Assembly (NCBI RefSeq): GCF_015668195.1
Contig: NZ_JADPFC010000003.1
Span: 261,324-325,323 of the forward strand
Length of the DNA: 64,000 bases
Source: Romboutsia_C sp015668195
GTDB lineage: Bacteria; Bacillota; Clostridia; Peptostreptococcales; Peptostreptococcaceae
Reading direction: 5' to 3'
Shown: positions 17,387 to 24,886 of the stretch, in pieces
Layout: the number at the start of each line of letters is the position of its first letter
Numbering within the stretch: position 1 is the first letter of the stretch
The notes under the pieces: generated by a model
What the model was told of the DNA's origin: nothing
Seen by the model: the letters and a program-made list of their open reading frames with translations, nothing else
The model's database searches: none
Translations under genes and position numbers: made by a program

Positions 17387-19408
17387 TTACTTTAATTCAT
17401 TTTCTACTTCTTCTTTAGACTGTAAGCCTGTTAGTTGCATAAATTTAGCTTCATCAATTACTTTTACACCTAAATCATTGGCTTTAGTTAATTTTGAGCC
17501 TGCCTCTTCTCCAGCTAATACAAATGTTGTAGACTTACTTACACTTGAAGTGGCCTTTCCTCCCCTAGACTCTATCATCTCTTTTGCATCATTTCTTTTA
17601 AGAGTTGGTAATGTACCTGTAAGTACGATTTTCATCCCATCAAATATTTTAGCAATATCAGAGCTTTCATCTTGTATTGACTTTGTATTTACACCACAGC
17701 TCTTTAATTTTTCTATTAATTTTATATTCTTTTCTTCTTTGAAGAATTTCACAACACTATTTGCCATTATGCCCCCAAATTCTTCTAAGTTAACTAAATC
17801 TTCATTTGATGCAGACATTATTAAATCTAAATCCTTAAAGTTGTTAGCTAGTATTTTAGCTCCCTTAGTCCCAACAAATTTTATTCCCAATCCATTTATA
17901 AGTCTCCATAAATCATTTGATTTAGACTTTTCTATTGAGTTTAATAAGTTATTTGCTGATTTTTCTCCCATTCTATCTAGTTTTACAACTTCATCTTTAT
18001 TTAATGTATATAAATCAGCTATATCTTTAATTAATCCTTTATCTAATAAAAGTGTTATTATAGATTCTCCCAATCCATCAATATTCATAGCATCTCTAGA
18101 TACAAAGTGAATTATCCCTCTTCTAATTTGAGCTGGGCAAGATATATTAATACACTTAACAGCAGACTCCCCTTCTAATCTTACTGTTGGTTCAGAACAT
18201 ACAGGACATTTTTTCGGCATCTCAAAATCTATTTCATCTCCAGTACGCTCTTTTTTTATAACTTCTACAACTTGAGGAATTATATCACCAGCCTTTTGAA
18301 CCAATACTGTATCATTTATTTTTATATCTTTTTCTCTTATATAATCTTCATTATGAAGCGTAGCTCTGCTTACACTAGTTCCTGCTAGCCTTACAGGCTC
18401 TAATACTGCTGTAGGGGTTATTGTTCCAGTTCTACCTACTTCAACTATTATATCTAATATTTTGGTTTTCTTTTGTTCTGCCGGGAATTTATATGCTATT
18501 GCCCATCTTGGACTTTTAGCAGTATATCCCATAGCTTCTCTTTGAGCTAAATTATTTACTTTTATAACCATACCATCTATTTCAAATCCTAGCTCACCCC
18601 TATTATCTGTCCAATATCTTATATGATCAATTACATCTTGTATATTATTATATACTTTATAATTTGGACTTACCTTAAATCCTAACTCCTTAAGATAATC
18701 TAAGGCTTCGCTATGATTCTTAAAATCTGTGTTTTGTACATACTCTAGATTAAATATAAATATATCTAAAGGTCTTTTTGCTGTTAGCTTAGGATCTAAT
18801 TGTCTTAATGAGCCTGCAGCTAAGTTTCTAGGATTAGCAAATAATTGTAATCCTTGTTTTTCTTGTTGTTCATTAACTTTTTTAAAATCATCTTTAGATA
18901 TGAATACTTCGCCTCTTACAACAACTTCTTCTACGTCTTTTATTCTTAAAGGTATACTTTTTACTGTTTTAAGATTTTGAGAAATATCTTCTCCTACAAT
19001 ACCATTCCCTCTGGTTGCTCCCTTTTCAAATAATCCATTATTGTATGTAAGTCCTACAGATAAACCATCTATTTTAAACTCTACAACATATTCTACTTCA
19101 CCTTCTACCATGTCTCTTACTCTTTTGTCAAAATCTCTTAAATCTTGTGCAGAGTATGCATTTGCTAAGCTTAACATTGGTATTTTATGAACCACTTGTT
19201 CAAACTTATCTAATGGTTTTCCTCCCACTCTACTCGATGGAGAATCTACTCTTTTTAGCTTAGGGTTTTCTTCTTCTAACTTTATTAGCTCCTTCATTAG
19301 ATTATCATATTCATAATCAGATATTTCAGGAGTATCTTCATTATAGTATTTATCATTGTGATAATTTATTAAGTCTATTAATTCACTTATTCTATTCTCT
19401 ACATTCAC
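17387..19408 (-). CDS. ligA: NAD-dependent DNA ligase LigA
   Basis: This ligase of about 673 residues has all domains: Ia (HNDKYYNEDTPEISDYEYD), adenylation domain with nucleophilic lysine in FKIDGLSVG, OB fold, C4 zinc finger (CPVC, then CINISCPAQ), helix-hairpin-helix repeats and a C-terminal BRCT domain (MKIVLTGTLP). It seals nicks in replication and excision repair. The frame opens at 19417, but the GTG at 19408 is 7-8 bases after AAGAGG and gives the usual MNVENRISEL start. A weak ATTGTAG/CTACAAT stem follows the gene. In C. difficile pcrA precedes it, as I recall; here the upstream neighbour is a decayed region. Confidence 0.95.
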   Translation of the reverse strand: MNVENRISELIDLINYHNDKYYNEDTPEISDYEYDNLMKELIKLEEENPKLKRVDSPSSRVGGKPLDKFEQVVHKIPMLSLANAYSAQDLRDFDKRVRDMVEGEVEYVVEFKIDGLSVGLTYNNGLFEKGATRGNGIVGEDISQNLKTVKSIPLRIKDVEEVVVRGEVFISKDDFKKVNEQQEKQGLQLFANPRNLAAGSLRQLDPKLTAKRPLDIFIFNLEYVQNTDFKNHSEALDYLKELGFKVSPNYKVYNNIQDVIDHIRYWTDNRGELGFEIDGMVIKVNNLAQREAMGYTAKSPRWAIAYKFPAEQKKTKILDIIVEVGRTGTITPTAVLEPVRLAGTSVSRATLHNEDYIREKDIKINDTVLVQKAGDIIPQVVEVIKKERTGDEIDFEMPKKCPVCSEPTVRLEGESAVKCINISCPAQIRRGIIHFVSRDAMNIDGLGESIITLLLDKGLIKDIADLYTLNKDEVVKLDRMGEKSANNLLNSIEKSKSNDLWRLINGLGIKFVGTKGAKILANNFKDLDLIMSASNEDLVNLEEFGGIMANSVVKFFKEEKNIKLIEKLKSCGVNTKSIQDESSDIAKIFDGMKIVLTGTLPTLKRNDAKEMIESRGGKATSSVSKSTTFVLAGEEAGSKLTKANDLGVKVIDEAKFMQLTGLQSKEEVENELK

Positions 19409-19545
19409 TATTATCACCTCTTATGTAAAATCTTATTTTTTATTATTGCCATTTTATAACTTTAATATATTTTAGTATATCACTATAACCTCATGATTTG
19501 TTTAATTATTTCATATTATAATTTCTCTATAATAAAAAAATAAAA

Positions 19546-19567
19546 GTCCTTCAATTGCTTGAAGGAC
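19546..19567 (-). terminator. Strong terminator, minus strand
   Basis: GTCCTTCAA and TTGAAGGAC pair perfectly around a four-base loop, followed by TTTTATTTTTTTATT on the minus strand. The transcript it ends must come from the small elements at 19580-19888. Confidence 0.85.
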
Positions 19568-19579
19568 CAATCTATTTAA

Positions 19580-19636
19580 AAATAAATGTATATATGACTG
19601 CGATGATAAATTCTGAGGTGCTATATACATTTATTT
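19580..19636. repeat. 15-bp perfect inverted repeat with 27-base loop
   Basis: AAATAAATGTATATA (19580-19594) and its exact complement (19622-19636) enclose a mixed-composition loop at 19595-19621. It lies just before the minus-strand terminator, so on that strand it would be part of a structured 3' region or a small RNA. Confidence 0.7.
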
Positions 19637-19683
19637 AATACTATTCTAACCAAATTCCACTATATTTATTTGCATTATTATTT

Positions 19684-19728
19684 CTTTTCTAATTTTGCTA
19701 CACATTTTACGTATCTCATTCTTAGTGT
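19684..19728 (-). pseudogene. Remnant of the C-terminus of an RlmD/TrmA-type RNA methyltransferase
   Basis: On the minus strand a short frame ending in TAA reads MRYVKCVAKLEKK. The intact methyltransferase gene at 22528-23886 ends HVECVAKLIRK. The DNA is also alike: ACGTAxAATGTGTAGCAAA occurs in both. No upstream homologous sequence remains, so this is the tail of a lost paralogue or a duplicated fragment. Confidence 0.5.
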
Positions 19729-19729
19729 G

Positions 19730-19888
19730 CTAACACTGATCTTTATTACCGTTGTTATCTTTTGAATATGCTTCTAATGGATTCTTATTTATAAATTTAT
19801 TTCCATCTTGTTTATCATCAAATCCAGTTAATAAAGTTGTTGTTACTGCCGTTGTAATTAAAACCTTTCTTTTTAAATTAAATTTCAT
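19730..19888 (-). CDS. Small secreted-peptide-like ORF, 52 aa
   Basis: ATG at 19888 follows AGGAAGG by about eight bases, a genuine-looking ribosome binding site. The peptide starts MKFNLKRKVLITTAVTTTLL, a positively charged then hydrophobic signal-like segment. A polar, charged tail (TGFDDKQDGNKF ... NNGNKDQC) ends in cysteine. No family is recognised. It could be a small exported or signalling peptide, or the surviving N-terminus of a truncated secreted protein, because what follows the stop is a gene remnant of a different kind. Confidence 0.45.
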   Translation of the reverse strand: MKFNLKRKVLITTAVTTTLLTGFDDKQDGNKFINKNPLEAYSKDNNGNKDQC

Positions 19889-20159
19889 TTCAAAATCCTT
19901 CCTAAAAAGTCAAACTAAAAAAATAAAATAAATTTATGCTATTTATATATATTGCCTAAAAAGTAACAGTATAGTTATTAAATTCAATAAAATAGTAAAA
20001 TTTTATGATAATCTTTTTAATTAATGCATTCATATTTAGCAAAATATTAAATATACTTCATTTGTAAAAATTATTGCCTGCTTAAATGTATTCAAATGAT
20101 ATAAGAATTTAAATACTTATTAATATGTTTATTTAGTATGCTTGCTACATAATGAAATA

Positions 20160-20439
20160 GTGAATACATATAAAAATATAAAAACAAATATAAATACAAA
20201 AGAAACTTCATTAATAAATAATTTATTCAAAAGAGATATTACTATATTCGGTGGATTAGCAGGGTTAGTTGAAACAATAAATTAAACAATAGAGGCTGTT
20301 GTAGGAATAATAGGATTTATTATATGTTTATGCAATAGCAAATTGTTAAAATTGGATAGCAAGCGGAAAAGGAGTGAGAGTAATTGGCTGTGATAAACCA
20401 TCTACAGAATGTATTATAGGAGTACAATCTAGATATTAA
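20160..20439 (+). pseudogene. Broken small membrane-peptide gene
   Basis: The plus strand reads VNTYKNIKTNINTKETSL and then LFKRDITIFGGLAGLVETIN before an in-frame TAA. The same frame continues TIEAVVGIIGFIICL. A frame change and a second stop are then needed to reach NWIASGKGVRVIGCD and a tail KPSTECIIGVQSRY with a normal stop. Joined, this would be a protein of about 90 residues with a glycine-rich hydrophobic segment and a cysteine-containing tail, of the kind seen in small toxin or bacteriocin genes. A good plus-strand terminator follows. Identity is not known; the decay is directly visible. Confidence 0.45.
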
Positions 20440-20449
20440 TATATTATAT

Positions 20450-20490
20450 AAAAATAGTAGCTAAATTTTAAAGTTTAACTACTATTTTTA
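20450..20490 (+). terminator. Terminator after the broken small gene
   Basis: AAATAGTAG and CTACTATTT pair, with additional TAAA/TTTA pairs inside, followed by TTATTTTT on the plus strand. It survives although the gene before it is broken. Confidence 0.8.
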
Positions 20491-20594
20491 TTTTTAGGAG
20501 TAAATTATAAAGTCCATAACTTATACTCTTTCTTTAATTCAATTTTATTTTTCTCTAAATATCTTATTACTATGAAAATATCATAATAAGATAT

Positions 20595-21446
20595 TTAAAA
20601 ACTTTTTAGTATATTTGGATTTTCAAATATACTATCTAATTTTTTTATAAAAGGTATAATTTCTCCAAAATCTAGTGCACGATGGTCAAAAGCTAAACAT
20701 ATTGGTAATACTTTACGAATACCAATAGCCTTTTCTCCATTTTCGTCAATATATACACCTGGTTTTTCTAAAATTGCACCAAAACCTATTACACAAACTT
20801 GCGGAGGTATGATATCTAACAAAGCAATAGCACCTCTTTGTTCTCTATATGTAGAGCCAATATTTGATATAGTTATAGTCCCTATTTCTAAAGGTATTTT
20901 TGATTTATCTTCATTATTATCTTCAGACATTTTATGTTCTCCACTTATTATACTGTTTATAATATTATAGTTTATTTTATCTGAAAATGATTTAGATAAA
21001 CACTCTGAATCTATACTTGAAATTTTCTTACCTAAATCTTTAATATATTTATTAATTTCATATAAAGACATTTCTTCAATATTATTTATACTTATTGTCA
21101 TCATTTTTCCACTTGGCAAAATCCAAGGCATATTTACATTAATATCTTTAATTGTACGAATTTCTCCTTCACCAGTACTTTGATTATACGATATGTGAGC
21201 ATTTAGCTTTGGTGCAAATTTCAAACCTTCAGAAAATACTTTTAACATTAATGAATTAATTGAAACATTTTTTAATGATTCATCTTCTGCTTTTAATCTT
21301 TTAAATTCATCAATAAAATTTGTAATATCAGGTTCATACATATAAGATACATGCGGTATCATTTGCCAAGATTTTGTTGTCATATAAGATATAATTTTTC
21401 TTTCAGTTGAAAACTTTTCTATATTAATGGTTGTTAATTTACTCAT
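20595..21446 (-). CDS. Stand-alone 2-oxoacid dehydrogenase E2-type acyltransferase domain protein
   Basis: This protein of about 283 residues consists only of the catalytic acyltransferase fold of E2 subunits, which is also the chloramphenicol acetyltransferase fold. Evidence is RKIISYMTTKSWQMIPHVSY at the N-terminus, the segment ITISNIGSTY, IIPPQVCVIGFGAI and the active-site region LAFDHRALDFGE. The catalytic His and Asp are present, but the glycine of the usual DHRxxDG is Phe. There is no lipoyl or E1/E3-binding domain and no E1 or E3 neighbour, so it is not part of a normal dehydrogenase complex. The frame extends to 21521, but the ATG at 21446 follows AGGAGG and is preferred. The acyl donor and acceptor are unknown. 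Confidence 0.85.
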   Translation of the reverse strand: MSKLTTINIEKFSTERKIISYMTTKSWQMIPHVSYMYEPDITNFIDEFKRLKAEDESLKNVSINSLMLKVFSEGLKFAPKLNAHISYNQSTGEGEIRTIKDINVNMPWILPSGKMMTISINNIEEMSLYEINKYIKDLGKKISSIDSECLSKSFSDKINYNIINSIISGEHKMSEDNNEDKSKIPLEIGTITISNIGSTYREQRGAIALLDIIPPQVCVIGFGAILEKPGVYIDENGEKAIGIRKVLPICLAFDHRALDFGEIIPFIKKLDSIFENPNILKSF

Positions 21447-21548
21447 AATAGACCTCCTATATGTTAAAATATGTATTATTCTTACTATATAAAAATTGCG
21501 AACTTTAATTATATTATGCATAATATTTAATTATTTTTTAATATTCTA

Positions 21549-21690
21549 CTAATTTGAAGTAAAATATCCTATTTTAGATAATGCTCCTATATCTGGTTTA
21601 TTAAACATAGTTAATAATTCATTTGCAAACTTTGATTCAACCATTGAGTGAACTAAATCTATAGCTCAGGATATAATTCCTACCAGTTAT
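21549..21690 (-). pseudogene. Coding remnant A
   Basis: One minus-strand frame reads AIDLVHSMVESKFANELLT and MFNKPDIGALSKIGYFTSN and then a TAG stop, after an in-frame TGA. It has normal-looking amino-acid composition and no start codon with ribosome binding site, so it is the tail of a lost gene. The family is not recognised. Confidence 0.4.
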
Positions 21691-21862
21691 TTTTATTGTA
21701 AGTATTTTTCATATTTTGTTCCTTATTGTCCTTACAATGCTATTTTATCATTTTTAAGAGAAATCACATATTTATTTATCTTTCATATACATTACAATTT
21801 TGTAAGAAAAGCTCTTGACTAGTTATTTTTTATTTAAGATTATTTTTAATTTTTAATATTCT

Positions 21863-22027
21863 GCTTTATTTAATCCTGTCGATCAAATTATAATATTTAT
21901 TCCTACATTGGTAATTAAAGTTTTTGATATTTCTAATTTTCCTTCTAAATCACCTTAGATTTCACCTACAATTTTCCCTTTAACTTCAAAATTTTCTAGT
22001 GCTTATATTCTGTCATCGATATCCTTT
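21863..22027 (-). pseudogene. Coding remnant B with several in-frame stops
   Basis: A minus-strand frame reads DIDDRI, stop, ALENFEVKGKIVGEI, stop, GDLEGKLEISKTLITNVGI and NIII, stop, STGLNK. The segments stay in one frame and look like real protein, so this is a gene decayed by point mutation. It is not recognised. Confidence 0.45.
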
Positions 22028-22200
22028 TATCTTAATTAATACTTTTTCATCAAAATATGTTTTTTCATTTTATTTATATTCTATAACCATAATTCAACTT
22101 CTTTACTTTTACGAGATGATAATTCAAATAATAAAAATATTGGTATTTATCTAATTTAATTATTAATTTTTTTATTATTTATTACTTTAAGCTATTCTGT

Positions 22201-22223
22201 AACTGACTTTTAAAAAGTCAGTC
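22201..22223. repeat. Perfect short palindrome
   Basis: ACTGACTTTT and its complement AAAAGTCAGT are almost directly adjacent. It may be a small terminator-like hairpin or a regulatory palindrome; no gene lies near enough to assign it. Confidence 0.5.
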
Positions 22224-22361
22224 ACACTAATAAATTTTTATATTACTTTACAATTATTGTACTCCACCCAAAAAGTCACACAAAAATATCCTCTTTAAAC
22301 TCCGCTTGCCTTGGTACACTCCTCAAATTATTGAACTACTTTTCTCCCTTTTATAAAATAA

Positions 22362-22400
22362 AAAACCCTCTAAAAGCTCTTTTTCTGCCTTCAAAGGGTT
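22362..22400 (-). terminator. Terminator downstream of the RNA methyltransferase gene
   Basis: On the minus strand AACCCT and AGGGTT pair around a long, internally structured loop and are followed by TTTTATTTTA. It lies about 130 bases after the methyltransferase stop, the only gene on that strand that could use it. Confidence 0.65.
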
Positions 22401-22527
22401 ATTCTCTAATATGTTTTATTCTTTTTATTTCCTTTTAATCAATCCTTTGTGAACCTATTTTAGTTAGACTTTCTTTGTTTCGATTGAGCTTTCAAGGTGT
22501 TTTTTCGAGTTTAATGCAACTTTACAA

Positions 22528-23886
22528 TTATTTTCTTATTAACTTTGCTACACATTCTACGTGCATAGTATGAGGGAACATATCTACTGGTTGTATTTCA
22601 GTACATCTATATCCTCTTTCATCTAGGTAATTTAAATCTCTTGCTAATGTAGATGGATTACAAGATACATATACCACTCTATCCGGTTGCATTGATATTA
22701 TTGTATCTAATACTTTCTCGTCACATCCTTTTCTAGGAGGGTCTACTACAACTACATCGGCCGTTTTTCCTTCGCTATACATCTTAGGAACAACTTCTTC
22801 AGCCTTACCTACATAGAATTCAACATTGTCTAATTTATTTATATGAGCATTTATTTTAGCATCTTTTATAGCATCTTCCACTATTTCTATTCCATAAACC
22901 TTTTTTGCCTTTTGAGCTAGGAATAATGAGATAGTCCCTATTCCACAGTATATATCAAATACAGTATCATTTTCTTTTAAATCCGCATATTCTAAAGCTT
23001 TATTGTATAAAACCTCTGTTTGAACTGGATTTACTTGGAAGAATGATAATGGAGATATTTCAAATACTAAATTTCCTATATAATCATTTATTTTTCCATT
23101 TCCATATATAACTCTATTTTCTTTTCCTAATATAACATTAGTTTTTTCTCTATTTACATTAACCACTAAAGTTTTAAATCCTGGTATATTTTCTTCTAGT
23201 ACTGATGCTAACTCTTTTAGATATGGTAACTTCTTGCCATTAGCTACTAATACAACCATTACTTCATTAGTCGTAAATCCTATTTTAGTTACTAAATGTC
23301 TTAATACTCCAGTGTGTGTTTTTTCATCATAAACACTTACATTATATGCATTTATATAAGTCTTTATTATTTTCACTATTTTATCATTTATGTCATGTTG
23401 TATTATACACTTGTCCATTGGAATTATATCATGACTTTTTTTCTTATAAAAACCTATTACTGGATTATTTCCACTCTTTTGTATAGGAAATTGAGCTTTG
23501 TTTCTATACCTAAAAGGATTTTCCATTCCTATAGTATTGTGTATTTTTACGTTATCTAATTTTCCGATTCTAGTTATAACTTGTTTTACTTCATTTGTTT
23601 TTATATCTAATTGCTTTTGATATTCTAATTCTTGTACCTGACATCCACCGCAATCTTTAAGTGAATCACTACATTTTCTATCAACTCTAAATGGTGATTT
23701 TTCTATTATCTCAACTATATCTCCAACTGCATAGTTTTTCTTAGATTTATTTATTTTAACTTTTACCTTGTCTTCTACTAATCCGCCCTCTACAAAGACT
23801 GTAAATCCATCATATTTTCCTATTCCTACTCCACCTTGACCTATATCAACTATATCTACAATATATTCTTTATTTTTTGTCAACAT
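22528..23886 (-). CDS. rlmD: 23S rRNA (uracil-5-)-methyltransferase, RlmD/RumA family
   Basis: This 452-residue SAM-dependent methyltransferase starts with a TRAM RNA-binding domain (about 1-65). A [4Fe-4S] cluster follows (CSDSLKDCGGCQ with a fourth Cys in MDKCIIQHD). The catalytic domain has VFDIYCGIGTISLF (SAM), DPPRKGCDE and the nucleophile/base region YVSCNPSTLARDL. It would make 5-methyluridine in 23S rRNA, as RlmD or dual-specific RlmCD; the exact position is not decidable here. The frame opens with TTG at 23889, but the ATG at 23886 is eight bases after GGAGG. A decayed copy of its C-terminus lies at 19684-19728. Confidence 0.92.
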   Translation of the reverse strand: MLTKNKEYIVDIVDIGQGGVGIGKYDGFTVFVEGGLVEDKVKVKINKSKKNYAVGDIVEIIEKSPFRVDRKCSDSLKDCGGCQVQELEYQKQLDIKTNEVKQVITRIGKLDNVKIHNTIGMENPFRYRNKAQFPIQKSGNNPVIGFYKKKSHDIIPMDKCIIQHDINDKIVKIIKTYINAYNVSVYDEKTHTGVLRHLVTKIGFTTNEVMVVLVANGKKLPYLKELASVLEENIPGFKTLVVNVNREKTNVILGKENRVIYGNGKINDYIGNLVFEISPLSFFQVNPVQTEVLYNKALEYADLKENDTVFDIYCGIGTISLFLAQKAKKVYGIEIVEDAIKDAKINAHINKLDNVEFYVGKAEEVVPKMYSEGKTADVVVVDPPRKGCDEKVLDTIISMQPDRVVYVSCNPSTLARDLNYLDERGYRCTEIQPVDMFPHTMHVECVAKLIRK

Positions 23887-23961
23887 CAAAGTATCCTCCG
23901 TCCGTATATTTTAAAGCTACAAGAATTTATTTTACCAAAAAAATAGAGCCTTATAAAGCCC

Positions 23962-24654
23962 TTATATAAATAAATCTCTACTTTTATAACCCCTATACAT
24001 TTGTAAACAAGCAAATAATAATAATATAAACCCAAATACAGGTCCTATATATACTAATTTTCTTGCTAGACTTTCTGCTACTCCACTATCCACAATAGCC
24101 TTTACTGCACCTGTGTAATTCATCTTAGCATTAATGCCATATCTTATCCATGTAAAAGAAGTCATTATAGCTACAGGTACAACACTCATAGTCATATAAA
24201 ATCCTGTCATGGTTCTTTGTTTAACACCTTTTAGTCCCATGTATATAGGTAAGAAGAATATCACTGGCAATATAAATCCATAAAATTGGGGAGATAGTGC
24301 TAAAAATAGTATAGAACTAAATAAAAAACTCGTTATATACTTTCTTAAATAATTTGTCTTACCCTCAAAGTCACATAAAGATGCTTTTAGATATCTTATG
24401 TAAACTTCTATACTTCCTTCTATTTTATTTTCATCTTTAGAGCCTCTAATTTCTTTTAAAAGATCTATTCCTTTTGCATTTAGTTGTTGATATTGTTTTT
24501 TAAATTTTTCGTTAATTTCTATGCCTTCATACTTTGTATACAATATTTTGAGCTGTTTTATGTATTTTCCCTTTTTATTTTCTTTTACTCTTTTAGATTT
24601 CTCAACCTCTATTCTTATTTGATTTATAGTTGTCATAACTAATTTTCCACCCAT
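23962..24654 (-). CDS. Membrane protein of unknown function, 230 aa
   Basis: The first 95 residues are charged and helical (EVEKSKRVKENKKGKYIKQL, then KFKKQYQQL), probably coiled-coil and cytoplasmic. Four membrane segments follow, near residues 103-140 (two), 150-172 and 200-222. I recognise no catalytic or transport motif. The ATG at 24654 follows GGGGGG at ideal distance; an internal ATG at residue 7 is possible. The layout (soluble helical N-terminus, four helices) might suit a small signalling or scaffold protein, but this is only description. Confidence 0.75.
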   Translation of the reverse strand: MGGKLVMTTINQIRIEVEKSKRVKENKKGKYIKQLKILYTKYEGIEINEKFKKQYQQLNAKGIDLLKEIRGSKDENKIEGSIEVYIRYLKASLCDFEGKTNYLRKYITSFLFSSILFLALSPQFYGFILPVIFFLPIYMGLKGVKQRTMTGFYMTMSVVPVAIMTSFTWIRYGINAKMNYTGAVKAIVDSGVAESLARKLVYIGPVFGFILLLFACLQMYRGYKSRDLFI

Positions 24655-24725
24655 TAAAATCCCCCCTTAAGTATATATTAGTATATTTAATATATTTTTA
24701 CCTTATCATATATATTTATTACTCA

Positions 24726-24758
24726 AAAAACCCTACAGTAAAATTAAGTAGGGTTTTT
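24726..24758 (-). terminator. Terminator of the NSS transporter unit
   Basis: AAAAACCCTAC and GTAGGGTTTTTT form an 11-bp stem followed by T6 on the minus strand, shortly after the small-subunit stop codon. Confidence 0.9.
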
Positions 24759-24768
24759 ATATCTTATC

Positions 24769-24867
24769 TTACTTTTGATCTTTAATTATAGTTTTCATAG
24801 ATACTCCTATACAAACAAATATTGTAGTCCATATAGTCCCCATAAATACCCATGCAGCGCCTGTCAT
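24769..24867 (-). CDS. MetS-like small subunit of an NSS amino-acid importer, 32 aa
   Basis: This 32-residue single-span membrane protein begins MTGAAWVFMGTIWTTIFVC and ends with a short charged tail (MKTIIKDQK). ATG at 24867 follows AGGAGG. Small proteins of this kind (Pfam family for the methionine and alanine importer small subunit; MetS of Corynebacterium glutamicum) are encoded directly after an NSS-family transporter and are needed for transport by MetP. It starts 19 bases after the NSS transporter stop and is followed by the operon terminator, exactly that arrangement. It is easily missed because of its length. Confidence 0.85.
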   Translation of the reverse strand: MTGAAWVFMGTIWTTIFVCIGVSMKTIIKDQK

Positions 24868-24886
24868 AAGTTCAACCTCCTTTATT

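Larger units (their letters stand above)
19409..20594. other. Accessory AT-rich region between ligA and the E2-like gene
   Basis: About 1.2 kb without a normal-sized gene. It contains, left to right: a strong minus-strand terminator, a 15-bp inverted repeat with a 27-base loop, a remnant of an RNA-methyltransferase C-terminus, a 52-codon peptide gene, a broken small plus-strand gene and its terminator. It looks like a decayed insertion point in an otherwise conserved neighbourhood. Confidence 0.6.
21447..22527. other. Decayed, gene-free region between the E2-like gene and the RNA methyltransferase
   Basis: About 1.1 kb with no intact gene. It holds at least two protein-coding remnants on the minus strand, a palindrome at 22201-22223, a minus-strand terminator at 22362-22400 and a sequence that resembles rRNA spacer text near 22465-22500. 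Confidence 0.55.

Noticed and set aside
17352..18110. 252-codon open frame on the plus strand opposite ligA
   Set aside because: Serine/phenylalanine-rich antisense shadow typical of AT-rich genes; lacks a ribosome binding site and protein-like motifs.
19595..19621. Loop containing ATGAT and CTGA, resembling snoRNA C/D boxes
   Set aside because: Box C/D RNAs are archaeal and eukaryotic; a short match in a bacterial loop is most simply coincidence.
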